Of a stretch of DNA of 64,000 nucleotides, positions 1 to 9,974 are shown piece after piece. Position numbers and translations under genes: made by a program. Origin of the DNA: Trichoplax adhaerens (lineage: Eukaryota > Placozoa > Uniplacotomia > Trichoplacea > Trichoplacidae); NCBI RefSeq assembly GCF_000150275.1, contig NW_002060970.1, forward strand, positions 350,791-414,790, in the 5' to 3' direction. Each line of letters starts with the position of its first letter. The first letter of the stretch is position 1. The notes beneath the pieces are model-generated. The model was not told where the DNA came from. It saw only the letters and a program-made list of their open reading frames with translations, and searched no databases.

Positions 1-252
1 ATAATATTAACTATAAAAAATGCTGCAGTATTAGTATACAATACGCATCCATTAGAAGAAACAAGGTCGTAAGGTAGGTTGAGAATCTATACCTAATGAA
101 ACATCAACAAGTCATCCTTGCAAGCAAGGCTTTTACTTCCTATTCCAACCAATGACGATATAGAAGTGATTTCTCATAGAATTTTAGGCTCTTTCATCAA
201 ATTACGTGCACTAACAACTATCGAAAAAATAAATTATGATATTGAACAATAA
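1..252 (+). CDS. 3' end of an unidentified gene (two exon parts)
   Basis: Two open segments are joined by a consistent splice: 1-65, then a 63-bp intron, then 129-252. The reading frame over the first part gives a stretch ending THPLEETR. The donor at 66 (GTCGTA) is weak. The acceptor at 127-128 follows CAAGCAAG, and phase 2 matches on both sides. The second exon reads LLLPIPTNDDIEVISHRIL and ends at a TAA at 250-252. I do not recognise the protein, and the 5' part is outside the window. It could be a chance open frame, since the acceptor has no good pyrimidine tract and the intron is very short. An alternative is a single segment ending at the TAA at 71-73. Confidence 0.35.
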
Positions 253-1026
253 ATATAGTTGTTCTATCTAGGCTGACAGACATCAGTAAGGATTAACTAA
301 CATTATCCATGATAAAGACCATAAACGAAATTCTTTCTACTCTTTCAATTTATTTCAATTTAGGCAGGTTTAGTCTATAATAAATAGAAGGGGCGTTGGA
401 TTAATGGTATTCATCGTTGTCATCGCTATTCGATTGGCATTGATAGAACAAAGCAATCATTTAAAAATTGTTAGGCTGTGCTCTGTACCTTGCTGTTATA
501 TTGGTAATATCATTTGTATGACAAAGAAAAGGATCCAGTCCATTACTTGTTGATATTGAGTAAATTAATTGGCATTTCCATTACTATAACTGTAATATTT
601 ATTTGTTCATAATCAATGAGAAAAGACAAGATGATCTGAAAATAAATAATAACAGACTTCTGACGTAGGTTCATTGATTAAGTGCGTACGTGATCGATTC
701 GTCTTTGATGACAATTTCATCAACCGGAGACTTGAATATATTGAGTTTTCTTTCTAGATTGTTTTCATTCCCTACATTCTATCCTATTTCATTAGTATTG
801 AAAAGATCTACGCTATCATTTTGCTTAGCTCATCAGGTTAGTAAAGAAAAAATGCCTATTTGACCATTTTATTATGCAGCATTTGTTGATTGGTAAAAGG
901 AAATGCAGTAGATCGAACAAATAGATAAACCAGTTTATAATCCATTTTATTTTATAAAAGGTTTACTCTCGGCCGTGAAAGAATTTCAATCGTCATTACT
1001 TTAAGAAACCATCGAAAAAAAACATT

Positions 1027-1387
1027 ATGTCATTTATCAAGCAAGGAACGACTCGAATGGCTATGGAAAAAGCATCGACAGCTAACAGTGAGTTAAATGG
1101 TAGTAATTCGTTTTAGTTTAATCACAGCGAAAGTAGTGAACTAGAAATTGATCTATTGGATACGAATAATTTTTATAACTTATATTGATTTTGTTACTGT
1201 AGGTAATACTACTGCAGTTCATCATGAACAAGAAGTAGAAATAAGATCGACTCCTGTCGATCAAAATAATACTAAGCAGGGCAGTACGGATTTCTTTGCT
1301 CAATCAGTCAGACACACTGAAAAGAATTCTCGAATCGAGGTTCCCTGGACCGATTGGAGAGAATTTGTAGCCTGTTGTAATGGTTAA
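1027..1387 (+). CDS. Possible small two-exon gene, about 81 aa
   Basis: Exon 1 is 1027-1087, starting ATGTCATTTATC, and exon 2 is 1203-1387, ending TAA. The donor is GTGAGT at 1088 and the acceptor is TTGTTACTGTAG at 1191-1202. Phase 1 agrees on both sides, so the spliced frame stays open: MSFIKQGTTRMAMEKA at the start and PWTDWREFVACCNG at the end. The protein is hydrophilic, with no signal peptide or membrane segment, and has an aromatic C-terminal tail. I do not recognise it. The support is only the splice pair and the open frame, so a chance ORF remains possible. Confidence 0.42.
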
Positions 1388-3959
1388 AATCGCCATCGAG
1401 ATAATACAGTTTCAATGTTTTTATTTATTTCACCATTGTAAATAGAGCTTTTCAGCATTAAGATTCAGCTTCCGTGAATATTAACTCTGCCTGAATGACA
1501 TAATAGTAAGTTAACTAAACAGTCTATACTGCTATCATGATTTGCAATTTATCAACCTATTTAGATTGCCTATCATTCTGCTACAAAATACTTTTAAAAT
1601 GTATTTATTATAAGTTATGGAATATCAAGGCAAAAATACGGGTTTTTCATTTGATATTGATGTTTTGATTTGCTTATTGGTCCATGTATCGATGATCACT
1701 ACTTGTAATGTAAAGAATTGATTAATTTATAACCTGTATTTCACACATCAAGTACCCGTATCATCCATCAATGTACTAAACTTGTAAAAGATGGCAGACT
1801 TGATTGCTGAAAGGTTTATTGATTAACTAGTCATGATTAATTATACTCCTACAGTTGGCTGTAGTCATTATTTATAACCTACGACTAGTGTACATGTAAT
1901 TTAGCTCTTACATTTTCTAGCGGGCATATTTTAATATCATTATTGTGCCGTATTTTACTTGAAATCATAACATTATCACGTTATTTTTCGATCTATTTTA
2001 TTTATAGTTCAAGGCATCCTTGTCCAATTTATCCTGATTATAATAAAATCGTTATAATATCTTATATTGAATTCAACGGTTGTCTGCTTGATATTAATGT
2101 GGCAAGCTGTTAGTTAATTAATTCATCAATTGATCTACATTTGGTTAATACTGCTATTAGCAGCGTGTACAGTAGTAGTCTTTCTGTATACAGTACTAAA
2201 GGAGGATTGGGCAGATTTGAATTTTTATTACATCAATATCGCGGAGACGTTCTGCTTTGATCAGTCGTTTAGTTCTGTTGACTACGGGTCTAATATGGGG
2301 AAATTCTTGATATCCTCACATTCTATTTAACATATTGAATATGAGATTTTAATCAAGAACATTTGAAATATATATAGATTACAAATTTAAATTCATTAAC
2401 GGCCCCAAAGTTGATATGATACTTATTTTACAGCCTCCAACCAACTTAGAAAGTGTACTGAGGGAAGATTGATTTTCTTGAATATATATATACCACGATA
2501 TTAAAACGACTAAATCCATTTAGGGTACTATCACTTTATATTTAAGTAGTTTTACTCTAGCAATCTAGTCACTGGTAACTTTCACACTAGTTTAAAAGGA
2601 ACTAAGAAAATCATTGTATATACATATCAAGCAAATGAGCCTACCACAGTTTACATATAATACTACTTTCATCAGAATTTTGAATGAACAAAGTTTTTCG
2701 TCAAATGTAGGACACTGATAGTGAATAATACACAATTATCATATTTATTTATATACTGAATACAAACTTAAGTTGTAGACAACTCTAATTAAAATTAGCT
2801 CGTTAATAAACCGATTAGAGCATACGAGGTCGGCACGAAAACAACCTAATATACGTATAGGTGTATATAAGTTAATATACGTGTGTATCACCAGGTGATA
2901 AATACACTACTTTAAATTGACTCCATACTACAACAGTACGTCCGTCAACAAAGCAGCATTAGTGTTTTGTCAATAAGCGTACAGACGTAAACAATCGTTA
3001 CTAGTTGCAAATAAATGCAATATTATCGTCTTCTAAAATACTTCATAGCAATTCTAAACGAATTAAGTCATTATTACAAAAATATCAGTGTAACTTATTG
3101 TTACGGAACATACTGTAGTTCCGTAACAATATGCAAGTTTCTAATCATGTTTCAGGTTTATTACACGTTGGCAGATAACAGTGGGTATCCGCTAAACTAG
3201 TTCCTAACATCGGTATTTTCGATTCGGGAATTCGTCCCTAAATTTAGGAATTATTATCATTTCAAATAAAATCTATCTGCCTAAGATTACAACGCTTATA
3301 ACGTAAACATTAATACTTGTATATCCGATCAGTAGCCCCACAGTATGTATTGACGTCGTATTTAGTGGTAGAATAACATCAGAATCTAGACGGTAATCGC
3401 CATCCACTAATTAATCTAAATCTACTATTATATACAATTAGCTACTCGAGGTAGTTTAGCACCATACCAGGACACTATCCTACTTTAATTAAGGATATAG
3501 CATATACATCCGTTTGGAGTATGAACTTGACATATACAGTGTATAAATTTGAATAGCACATAACGGGTTGATCATGTTGCTTTATCGCTTATATTTTTAC
3601 ATACTACAGATAGCTGGATATAAAGGCGTGATAAATCCGATTTTTAGTTTAGTTTAATTTTACTTCTTTGGCTTAGATTTGAAATCAAGCTATTTTTTGA
3701 CATCAAACCAAATAATCTTATTCTCGTTGTTCTTGAAGTTGCCTGCTTGGCTAATCGATTATTTGGTAGCAGAGGCGTTTTGTTTAACATTTCGAAAGGG
3801 AGCACAATGCACATGTATAACGACGTACAAAGGCTATAATGCTACTGCGCAAATTCTTATTATAAAAACCGTAAATTATAGGGCTAGCAACTGAATTCCA
3901 AGAAGCAATATAAGCTAGCCATTCATTAAGCAAATAGCGAAACTCTCTGGGTATGACAC
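1388..3959. other. Intergenic, nothing recognised
   Basis: AT-rich DNA with several short open frames (for example around 2130, 3015 and 3679). They rely on non-ATG starts and have no matching splice partners or recognisable motifs. I see no gene here. Confidence 0.5.
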
Positions 3960-4716
3960 GATAATTAGGATAATAATAATGATGAATTTCGTTATGTTGT
4001 ATGGTCTTAGCAGAATAATGTACACTCCAACAATAATATAATTGATATAGCTTTGGTTGCCTTCAAAGCCGCAGTTGATTGGATACCTGTACTAGTACGT
4101 TGAATTCTTCTTGCATGATCACGAGCTACTAAATATATTTGAGCGTAGAATACAATCATTACTAGTCTTTGGAATATAGACATTAAACATGGACAAGAGA
4201 TGTGCCATGCTTGTAAACTTTGATAACGATTTTCTATTGCTTCGGATAGCAGGCAAAAGTTGGGACAAATTCTCCACTATCCAATTATTAACGGTAAGAA
4301 TGCGATAAAAGTAGGTAAAATCCAACACCCAAGAAGGATAACTGCAAACATTGCTGATTTATAAGTACTAATTCGGTTATACCAGAACGGCAATGTTATG
4401 GTAATGAAGTTCTCTAAGCTAATGGAATACAAATGTGAAAATTCATACAGCATACGAAAACAAATTGTATAATTGCTGGTACTATCAGGCAATAGATGTT
4501 AATGAAAGTGTGGATCGAATTACGTATAGTTAGTACTTTAGCGGCCAACACAAAAATAAAGCCATAAGCTATGTTGGCTAAGCATAAGCTGCCGACCAAT
4601 AAACTGGTTTTATTCCGAAGCGATCGCTTAGAGCAAATAATGCCCAGTATCAGCAAATTGGTCATGAGAATACAAACGAAAAAGTATACACCATCCGATT
4701 GAGACCGTAATTTCAA
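3960..4716 (-). pseudogene. Class A (rhodopsin-like) GPCR pseudogene
   Basis: Read on the minus strand, pieces in two frames add up to most of a seven-transmembrane receptor. 4716-4414 gives TM1 and TM2 (FFVCILMTNLLILGIIC, then SLRNKTSLLVGSLCLANIAY) and the start of TM3. The frame then changes near 4440 and continues as the end of TM3 with LENFITITLPFWYNR, the position of the E/DRY motif (here E-N-F), and TM4 with the conserved Trp. A TAG stop at 4279-4277 cuts the frame in the second extracellular loop. Beyond it the same frame still codes TM5 and loop 3 (FYAQIYLVARDHARR), and TM6 decays near 4000 with another stop. No start Met is seen. One frameshift plus in-frame stops make it a pseudogene. 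Undetected small introns are a less likely explanation. Confidence 0.72.
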
Positions 4717-5519
4717 ATTTTATTATCCGACGAAATACAATGCTGGTGACATTATTTTAAAAAAAGTGCACATTATGACACGGTGTAAAGGACACTTCTT
4801 GGATTGGGATTTTTCATTTAGGATGGATTCAAATTGTGATAGCTTTATTGAAATGTTTTATTGGCTGAAGTAATCTATTTTTGTGATTTTATTGGATCAA
4901 ATATTACTTCTTCATCTGAAAGTGATACGTAAAATCTTTATTACTGGAGTAGTCAATGAAAGAGCCGGAAAAAATCCGCTGCTTCTAAAGTTTTTTCTAG
5001 CTGAAATATTATTTCTAATAAGGTTCGCTGTCCTTCAAAATTGATAACAATTCTGGTAATGAATTTTAAGCAAAAATGAATATTAAGAAATCAAAGCAAT
5101 ACAATAAGATATATGTAGATTCAGTGGTAAATCTGTTTGAGATCTTTAACATCATTAATCGATGGTGACATTTATTACAGACTACAGTTATAATACTACC
5201 TTAATATCTTACCTATTTGAATTGCCATCACTAGATCAGGATAACTGCTATAATACTAGTCTATCTATCTAACCATACAACTTTATTGCACTAATGATGC
5301 ATAAATGTACTATGCAGCTGATAATAGCGGTACATTTTTGGAGATATACATCTTAAGAATAATAACAATTGATTATATATTATAATTAATAGGTGTGATG
5401 TATAGCACATAATAGTATAGTACTGTCAATGTTATAAAACTAGTAGTAGGATCGAGATAAAACTCTATTGGCTGAATATACTGCTGTGTTTCAGCTGGTA
5501 AGTAAACAGGTGTTACCGT
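4717..5519. other. Intergenic, nothing recognised
   Basis: AT-rich DNA between the GPCR relic and the possible small gene. I found no splice-consistent open frames or clear repeats. Confidence 0.5.
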
Positions 5520-7066
5520 TCATAACATGGAACGTTCGTTACCTAACAACTGGAATGAACATTCAATTGGTTGATTGCTTTTGAGCTCAATAACCTCATA
5601 GCCATTTCACCAAGCCCACTTACGTTACTGTTAGTCGGATAATATCGCATCATAGAAATGCCACGGTTTCTTTCTAGTGCAACCTAAGGATCGCTACTTG
5701 TCTTTCGCAGGGTTGGTTCAATTTTAGTGGGTGCTATCAGGAACTACTCAACCCAAATTTCCCTCTCAACGTCGCTTACCGAAACTCTGATTTCCTATAC
5801 TGTTCCTATTTACTATCATTCTCGTAACTTGGTAACCATACTTAGTCTCTCATTAATGAATCTTCATGACAATAAGTATACCGAAGATATCATTGTTATT
5901 CTTAACATTTTTACACAATACAACAGTGTAATAGACAAAAGGCAAAGTGAATGTATGGCACTTGCTTATTGTACAGTACACTGTCCACTAGAGACCCTCT
6001 ATTGTACACAGTACTACGGCAGAAGAATAGAAGAATACTTGAACTGGACACTCTGTGGATGGACAGACATCTGGCCAACTTTGGTCAACAAATTGTGTTG
6101 ATGACAGCACTGTACTTTAATACGCAGCCAGTCGATTGTGAATTGACTGATTTTTTCCTGAATAGACAGTAAGTAATATTACATTGTATTCTATTGCCTG
6201 TTACGAAGCTCTGCTTGGAAGCAGTAGCTATAGATTATAAATTTAAAAGTTACTTCAATTAATACGAGTTGATTTAGAAAACAGACATGGAAGATCCATA
6301 CCGAGTAAGTATTTTTGGACATTTTCGGAGGCATCTGCTATGAAAAGTCCGTCCACCTGTCCGCCCAGGTATACAGTATATCTACTATTATCTAGTGGTC
6401 CATGACTGTAAGCCTACAGTACTGTATACTGTACATATAGTACTGTACACTCATCCAGTACTGCACCGCATGTACTGGACACTGTACAGCACGATTAACT
6501 TGGGCGAAACTAAGGAACATAAACCGTGGAGGCTAAATCAAGCCCAAAGTACGCACAGTACCTATCGATTTTGAACACGAGTGTCGACAAATAACAACTT
6601 GAAGTTTTCGACGCCATCTTGCTATCGACGTTAATCGCGTTGTTCTGTACAGTACTGTACACTGAACACTGTGCGTATTGTACCGTACGGTACAGACATA
6701 CACTGTATACTGTAGATCATAACGGTTTGACCCGAACCGAACCTTTCTCAGGTCTGGGTACGGTACAGTACACAGTTTTGCTACAATGCATCGCGCTTGT
6801 CACTGTGCACTGTACACTGTACGGTACACTGTTATTCGTCACAGCATTGACTGTACTGCTCTGAACATATCCGCTGTACTAGAGGACAGTATAGGACAAG
6901 ACTCTATTGTGTCGTTCTCTACCATTTTATGGTATGACTGCAACCCTGATTGCTGATAGTCCATGTTAACGACTTCCTTTCCATCAAAGCAAGGTGAAGG
7001 ACGCCACGGTAAGTTAGCAATGCCGAATGATATCCATCTGGCATCGTCTTCATCCTTAGCAATCAT
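5520..7066 (-). CDS. Possible three-exon small gene, about 77 aa
   Basis: Minus-strand exons are 7066-6923 (48 codons from an ATG), 5683-5624 (20 codons) and 5549-5520 (9 codons plus TGA). The donors are GTAGAG and GTAAGT and the acceptors are CGATCCTTAG and CATTCCAG. All junctions are phase 0, so the spliced frame stays open. Exon 1 contains RWISFGIANLPWRPSPCFDG, exon 2 reads VALERNRGISMMRYYPTNSN and exon 3 reads LLGNERSML. The protein is small, soluble and rich in Trp, Tyr, Arg and Pro, like many small microtubule-lumen proteins of cilia, but I cannot assign it to a family. The 1.2-kb first intron holds the palindrome cluster at 6368-6860. Exon 2, with its GTAAGT donor and clean frame, is the best supported part; the link to exon 1 is weaker. 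Confidence 0.42.
6368..6860. repeat. Cluster 1 of GTAC-type palindromes (TACAGTACTGTA family)
   Basis: About 490 bp packed with overlapping short palindromes built from CAGTAC, GTACTG, TGTACA and CGGTAC, such as CTGTACAGTACTGTACACTG near 6645. Copies are irregularly spaced and mutated, unlike a plain microsatellite. The same motif forms clusters at 13471-13840 and 32676-33092. On either strand the region could fold into many short hairpins. Confidence 0.85.
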
Positions 7067-7198
7067 CGTTCTTAACTTGTGTCTACTATTTTAGTACAAT
7101 CCAATGTTTATGTTGGTGTAGTTTTTGCCAATTTTTTAAATGATGATCTTGTGTTTGATGATACTTTTAGTGTTGATCACTTTTGCAAATCATCGTTT

Positions 7199-7575
7199 GC
7201 TGCATTACACTCCGCTCTGGAATTCAGTTGTTGTGTTGTTACTGTATTACTGCAACGAGGATGATCGAAAAACTGCTCGCACTTACTGTAGATACCTTAG
7301 TTCATTGCTACGCCATCATCATTGGCTACATTACACTCCGCTGTCGAATTCAGTTGTAGTGTTGTTACTGTACTACTGCAACGAGGATGATCGAAAAACT
7401 GCTTGCACTTACTGTAGATACCTTAGTTCATTGCTCCGCCATCATCATTGGCTACATTACACTCCGCTCTCGAATTCAGTTGTAGTGTTGTTACTGTACT
7501 ACTGCAACGAGGATGATCGAAAACTGCTTGCACTAACTGTAGATACCTTAGTTCATTGCTCCGCCATCATCATCA
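7199..7575 (+). repeat. Three-copy 126-bp tandem repeat
   Basis: The unit containing TTACACTCCGCT starts at about 7205, 7331 and 7457, a period of exactly 126 bp, with few differences between copies. Because 126 is a multiple of three, an open frame runs through all copies and repeats a 42-residue block containing LLLYYCNEDDRK. The third copy has lost one A in the GATCGAAAA run, shifting its frame. I regard the open frame as a by-product of the repeat rather than a gene. Confidence 0.9.
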
Positions 7576-7887
7576 TCCTGTATCGAGTAGGAGTATTTCA
7601 ACGTTAGATATCGTTAATAGATATTACGTCTGATCATTCAAATCCATACTGCAGTATCGAGTAGTAGTGATGCAGAGGTGTTTATACTTTGTCATCAACC
7701 TGAATACGTAGATTAGAACGGTTGCTTTTAAAATTCAGTTGATAAACTTGGAATGGTATAGATTCGTGCATCAGCGATGTTCTGCTAGTTTAACGTTGCT
7801 TGTTCTAATTGTCAACAATTTTAATCATTGAAATACGATTTGATGAAACGGCACTTTCAAGTGAAATGGTAGTGATCATGAGCCGAT

Positions 7888-7927
7888 TGTATAGATATTA
7901 TATATATATATATACTATACAGTATAT
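7888..7927. repeat. AT-dinucleotide microsatellite
   Basis: A run of TA repeats between GATATTA and CTATACAG, about 200 bp upstream of the L29 start codon. No gene is seen between 7608 and 8112. Confidence 0.7.
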
Positions 7928-8112
7928 TAAATGGATACTAATTAGTCTGATCTTGCATTAAATGGATCTAATTGGATCTTGCTAAATTCCTACTTTAAAT
8001 TATACGTGTTTCATGAATGCCAGAGAATATCGCCTTAAAGTGGATACGTATTATTGATAACTAGGTGTATAACCAAATTGTTGTATAACGTACAGAAAAC
8101 TGTTCGACTATC

Positions 8113-9042
8113 ATGGCTAAGAGCAAGAATCATACCAATCATAATCAAGGTTAGCTTATTGAATTATTTCATTAAAATCTATGTATGCTGCTTTTTCGGA
8201 GGTTACCGTTACGTCTTCGATGCCTGATCATTCTGGAGTGCAACTCCTGATCTAATAAAGGGAAAATTAAGAAATTATCAATTTTCCCTATTGTGAATAG
8301 TTATAGTAGACACGTTACCGGTAGTACTGTACACGAACACTTACATGAAAAATTGAATAAGATTGATTTGAAAGCAGAACAATTAAGAAATACGGTAGTT
8401 TGCATATGACTGTGACTGTACTGTACCCCTTGGATTAATTATACTTCTCATCCAATCGCTATGTGAATGCAAGAGACTAGTAACATTATGGACTGCGGTG
8501 TGATAATATTGCTTAACGCTTTTGAATTATCCTTTGATTATAGGATTTAAAAATCATAGGAACGGTATCAAACGCCCGAAAACCAACCGTTATCCATCTT
8601 TGAAAGGGGTAAATCGAGATTTATTCTTAATGTCTTTGGATAGTTTTTATTTATGCAGTCTATGTGCAACGTCACTATAGCGTATATCATATAGATGTCT
8701 CCTTTAAATGTTAGTGTTTCTCTCTCAAAATGAAATGAAATCTGCCGAGTACTATGCACAATACTGTATTTAGTGATACCACTACGCAATGGAAGTGCTA
8801 GAAATGCTTTAATGTAGTTCATAAATGTTGGATTAAGTCATTTTTTGGAGGCGCTGTTCTAGTTATTACAGATTATGGATGCTAAACGTACATTGCATCA
8901 GCGAGAAAGTTTTGCATACTGTGCAACGTCAATTGATCAACTTTTACTTTACTACTTGTTGTTTATATAGGTCGACCCTAAATTCCTACGAAACTTACGA
9001 TTTGCCAAGAAACACAACAAACGGCATCCTAAGCAGGAATAA
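8113..9042 (+). CDS. RPL29: 60S ribosomal protein L29 (eL29)
   Basis: Three exons: 8113-8149, 8544-8608 and 8971-9042. The donors are GTTAGC and GTAAAT and the acceptors are ATTATAG and TTTATATAG; the phases (1, then 0) agree. The spliced product is 57 residues. It starts MAKSKNHTNHNQ, continues HRNGIKRP and RYPSLKG, and ends VDPKFLRNLRFAKKHNKR followed by a short basic tail. This is the whole conserved core of eL29, a small, very basic protein of the large ribosomal subunit. The long Ala/Lys-rich C-terminal tail of vertebrate L29 is absent, as in many other eukaryotes. Introns of 394 and 362 bp were inspected for C/D-box snoRNAs and none was convincing; intron 1 holds a 9-bp-stem hairpin near 8260-8288. 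The match leaves little doubt. Confidence 0.97.
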
Positions 9043-9974
9043 ACAATGTTCTCGAAATGATATCAATAAATTAGTGTAGAAGATTTACAATGACCCGGCA
9101 ATCATCTTCTTGTGAATAGTGTAGTGTTAAACGACCAAGCATGTAGGGTAGTATATTTAGACACCCTAGGTACAACGTTGTGGTTCGGATTGAGGTAGCG
9201 AAAATGTAGAATGGATACTTCTTAATTGCACCGGGTAATTGTTATGAAAGCTATCAATGTTTTTTTATAAACGAATGTAGTGTTGCAGTACTACTTATTC
9301 AAACATTGGGGTTGGTACTGATGGTACTTTACTATCATAGTTATTAGTGATATGCATGAAGCTGTACGCATTGAATGCAAAACTCTGGTATAAAATATTA
9401 AAGTATCCTAGACTGCATGAATCGTATAATTCTGCTCATTAATCCATAAGCGTATGAAAAACTGTGAATCAATTGAGTAAGGACATGATGCTTGTCAATT
9501 ATATTATAGAAAGAGGAATACTGTAGTGATATTGATGTCTTTAGGTTAATTTTAAATTATACCCAGACGCAGCACTCTTTCAATCAAAAGTGTATCGAGT
9601 TACTTAGAGAACTGCCGATATACCGTACTGTAAATGCCTATTGCAAAAGAACAATCCCAGGAATAAATACAGTGCAATTGGAACTTTCATTTTACTGTAG
9701 TTGTTATGAATGAAACAGCAATAAATTGTAGCTTCTATTCCAAATCACTCTTAATCGATAAATACAAAATAATTTAACGTAATTAAACAGTTAAATCATA
9801 AAAATACCAGGATATGATTCATTAGCGTGTAAAAGTACTACAGCAGGTAAAAAATTATGTTAATATAAACTAACATTTCATACAAAGCAAGATATAATTC
9901 GTCAGAGTAAAGAAATACTACAGCTTGTAAATAACGGACAAGTACAGCCTATCGTTTCTTTTCATACACCGGCA
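9043..9974. other. Intergenic between convergent genes, nothing recognised
   Basis: AT-rich spacer between the end of RPL29 (+) and the end of the mTERF gene (-). No splice-consistent frames or repeats were found. It should hold both 3' UTRs. Confidence 0.5.

Noticed and set aside
5727-6101. 124-codon plus-strand open frame starting with GTG
   Set aside because: It could be an exon after the AG at 5725, but there is no partner exon or motif, its 3' half consists of palindrome-like sequence, and it overlaps the better-supported minus-strand model.
8150-8970. snoRNA genes in the RPL29 introns
   Set aside because: Ribosomal protein introns often host C/D snoRNAs, but I could not find paired C and D boxes.
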